Assembly: GCA_025455085.1 (NCBI GenBank)
Contig: JALONF010000107.1
Coordinates: 1-7,096 of the forward strand
Length of the DNA stretch: 7,096 bases
Direction of reading: 5' to 3'
Source: Ignavibacteriaceae bacterium
Lineage (GTDB): Bacteria > Bacteroidota > Ignavibacteria > Ignavibacteriales > Ignavibacteriaceae
The number at the start of each line of letters is the position of its first letter. Within the stretch, counting starts at the first letter, position 1. Shown here piece after piece: positions 6,843 to 7,096 of the stretch. The notes below the pieces were generated by a model that saw nothing but the letters and a program-made list of their open reading frames with translations, did not search any database and had not been told where the DNA came from. Position numbers and translations under genes: made by a program.

Positions 6843-6873
6843 TTGACATAGAAGTCATCTTTGCATAGATTTG
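6843..6873 (+). promoter_or_regulatory. Candidate promoter of rplU, Bacteroidota-type -33/-7
   Basis: The 92-base gap between the kinase stop and rplU contains TTG (6843-6845, as part of TTGACA), a 20-base spacer and TAGATTTG (6866-6873). This fits the Bacteroidota housekeeping sigma consensus of a -33 TTG and a -7 TAnnTTTG about 20 bases apart. The same TTGACA can also be read as a perfect sigma70 -35, with a weaker -10 (TAGATT) 17 bases downstream. Transcription would start near 6878-6881, leaving a leader of roughly 25 bases before the ATG. An A/T-rich run just upstream (6814-6837) could act as an UP-like element. Not shown experimentally. Confidence 0.6.
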
Positions 6874-6887
6874 TGCCTCAAAATTTT

Positions 6888-6892
6888 AAGGA
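6888..6892 (+). promoter_or_regulatory. Weak ribosome binding site of rplU
   Basis: AAGGA lies 12 bases before the rplU ATG, the same spacing as the strong site before dxs. A second purine run, AAGAAG (6897-6902), is too close to the ATG to be a good site. Its value is mainly in supporting ATG 6905 as the start. Confidence 0.4.
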
Positions 6893-6904
6893 AAATAAGA
6901 AGTA

Positions 6905-7096
6905 ATGTTCGCAATTATAAATGTTCTGGGAGACCAGATAAAGGTTCTTGAAAATAATAAGTATTATGTCCCCAGATTGAAAGAAAAAGTTGATTCTGAG
7001 GTAACTTTCAATTCAGTTCTGATGGTCGGAGATGCTAAAAGTGTTAAAATTGGAGCCCCAGAAGTAAAAGGAGCTAAAGTTACCGCAAAAGTTCTT
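6905..7096 (+). CDS. rplU: Ribosomal protein bL21, 5' part, cut by window edge
   Basis: Large-subunit ribosomal protein that binds 23S rRNA domains and contacts bL20. The first 64 residues are in the window out of about 100 for the family. MFAIINVLGDQIKVLENNKYYVPRL corresponds to the family start MYAIVEIGGKQYKVxEGDxxxVxKL. EVTFNSVLMVGDAKSVKIGAP matches EVTFDEVLLVGDGDxVKVGTP, and KGAKVTAKVL matches VEGAKVTAKVL. The usual GGKQ turn reads LGDQ here, a mild divergence. The ATG start agrees with the family N-terminus. By general gene order rpmA (bL27) is expected immediately downstream, outside the window. The gene has its own promoter candidate and is probably a separate transcription unit from the kinase upstream. 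Confidence 0.93.
   Translation, partial: MFAIINVLGDQIKVLENNKYYVPRLKEKVDSEVTFNSVLMVGDAKSVKIGAPEVKGAKVTAKVL

Noticed and set aside
1..7096. Mobile elements, CRISPR arrays, tRNA or rRNA genes, riboswitches and tandem repeats
   Set aside because: Read by eye for these on both strands; no repeated units, cloverleaf, terminal inverted repeats or transposase motifs were seen, and gaps between genes are too short for most of them.

Overview
The window is AT-rich bacterial DNA with seven genes and the start of an eighth, all on the + strand. Spacing is tight (0-32 bases, or overlaps) until a 92-base gap before the last gene. The gene content is mainly housekeeping. A Bacteroidota/Ignavibacteria-type origin is suggested by a near-consensus -33/-7 promoter (TTG, 20 bases, TAnnTTTG), scarce Shine-Dalgarno sequences and the character of the membrane protein at the left edge. 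That placement is an inference from pattern memory; no search was run.

Layout. (1) Positions 2-725 hold an unrecognised membrane protein. It has an extracytoplasmic beta-rich part and about four membrane segments, enters from upstream, and is split by a frameshift near position 400. (2) Positions 726-2144 hold xseA and xseB, the two subunits of exonuclease VII. (3) Positions 2177-4096 hold dxs, the first enzyme of the MEP isoprenoid pathway, preceded by the only strong Shine-Dalgarno sequence in the window. (4) Positions 4096-5100 hold a Gfo/Idh/MocA-type NAD(P)-dependent oxidoreductase, whose start codon overlaps the dxs stop by one base. It has Asn where the family usually has the catalytic His. 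(5) Positions 5105-6812 hold a PhoB/OmpR-type response regulator and an overlapping PhoR-like sensor kinase with almost no extracytoplasmic loop. (6) After the 92-base gap with a clear promoter candidate, rplU (ribosomal protein bL21) begins at 6905 and runs off the right edge.

The first seven genes look like one transcription unit. xseA and xseB form one enzyme. Linkage of xseB to dxs echoes the xseB-ispA-dxs order of enterobacteria, but ispA is absent here. The two-component pair could respond to the envelope or phosphate, but nothing in the sequence identifies its signal. I found no mobile element, CRISPR array, RNA gene or phage feature, and no convincing novel multi-gene system. The most useful oddities are the broken membrane gene, the His-to-Asn change in the oxidoreductase, the loop-less sensor kinase and the rplU promoter.
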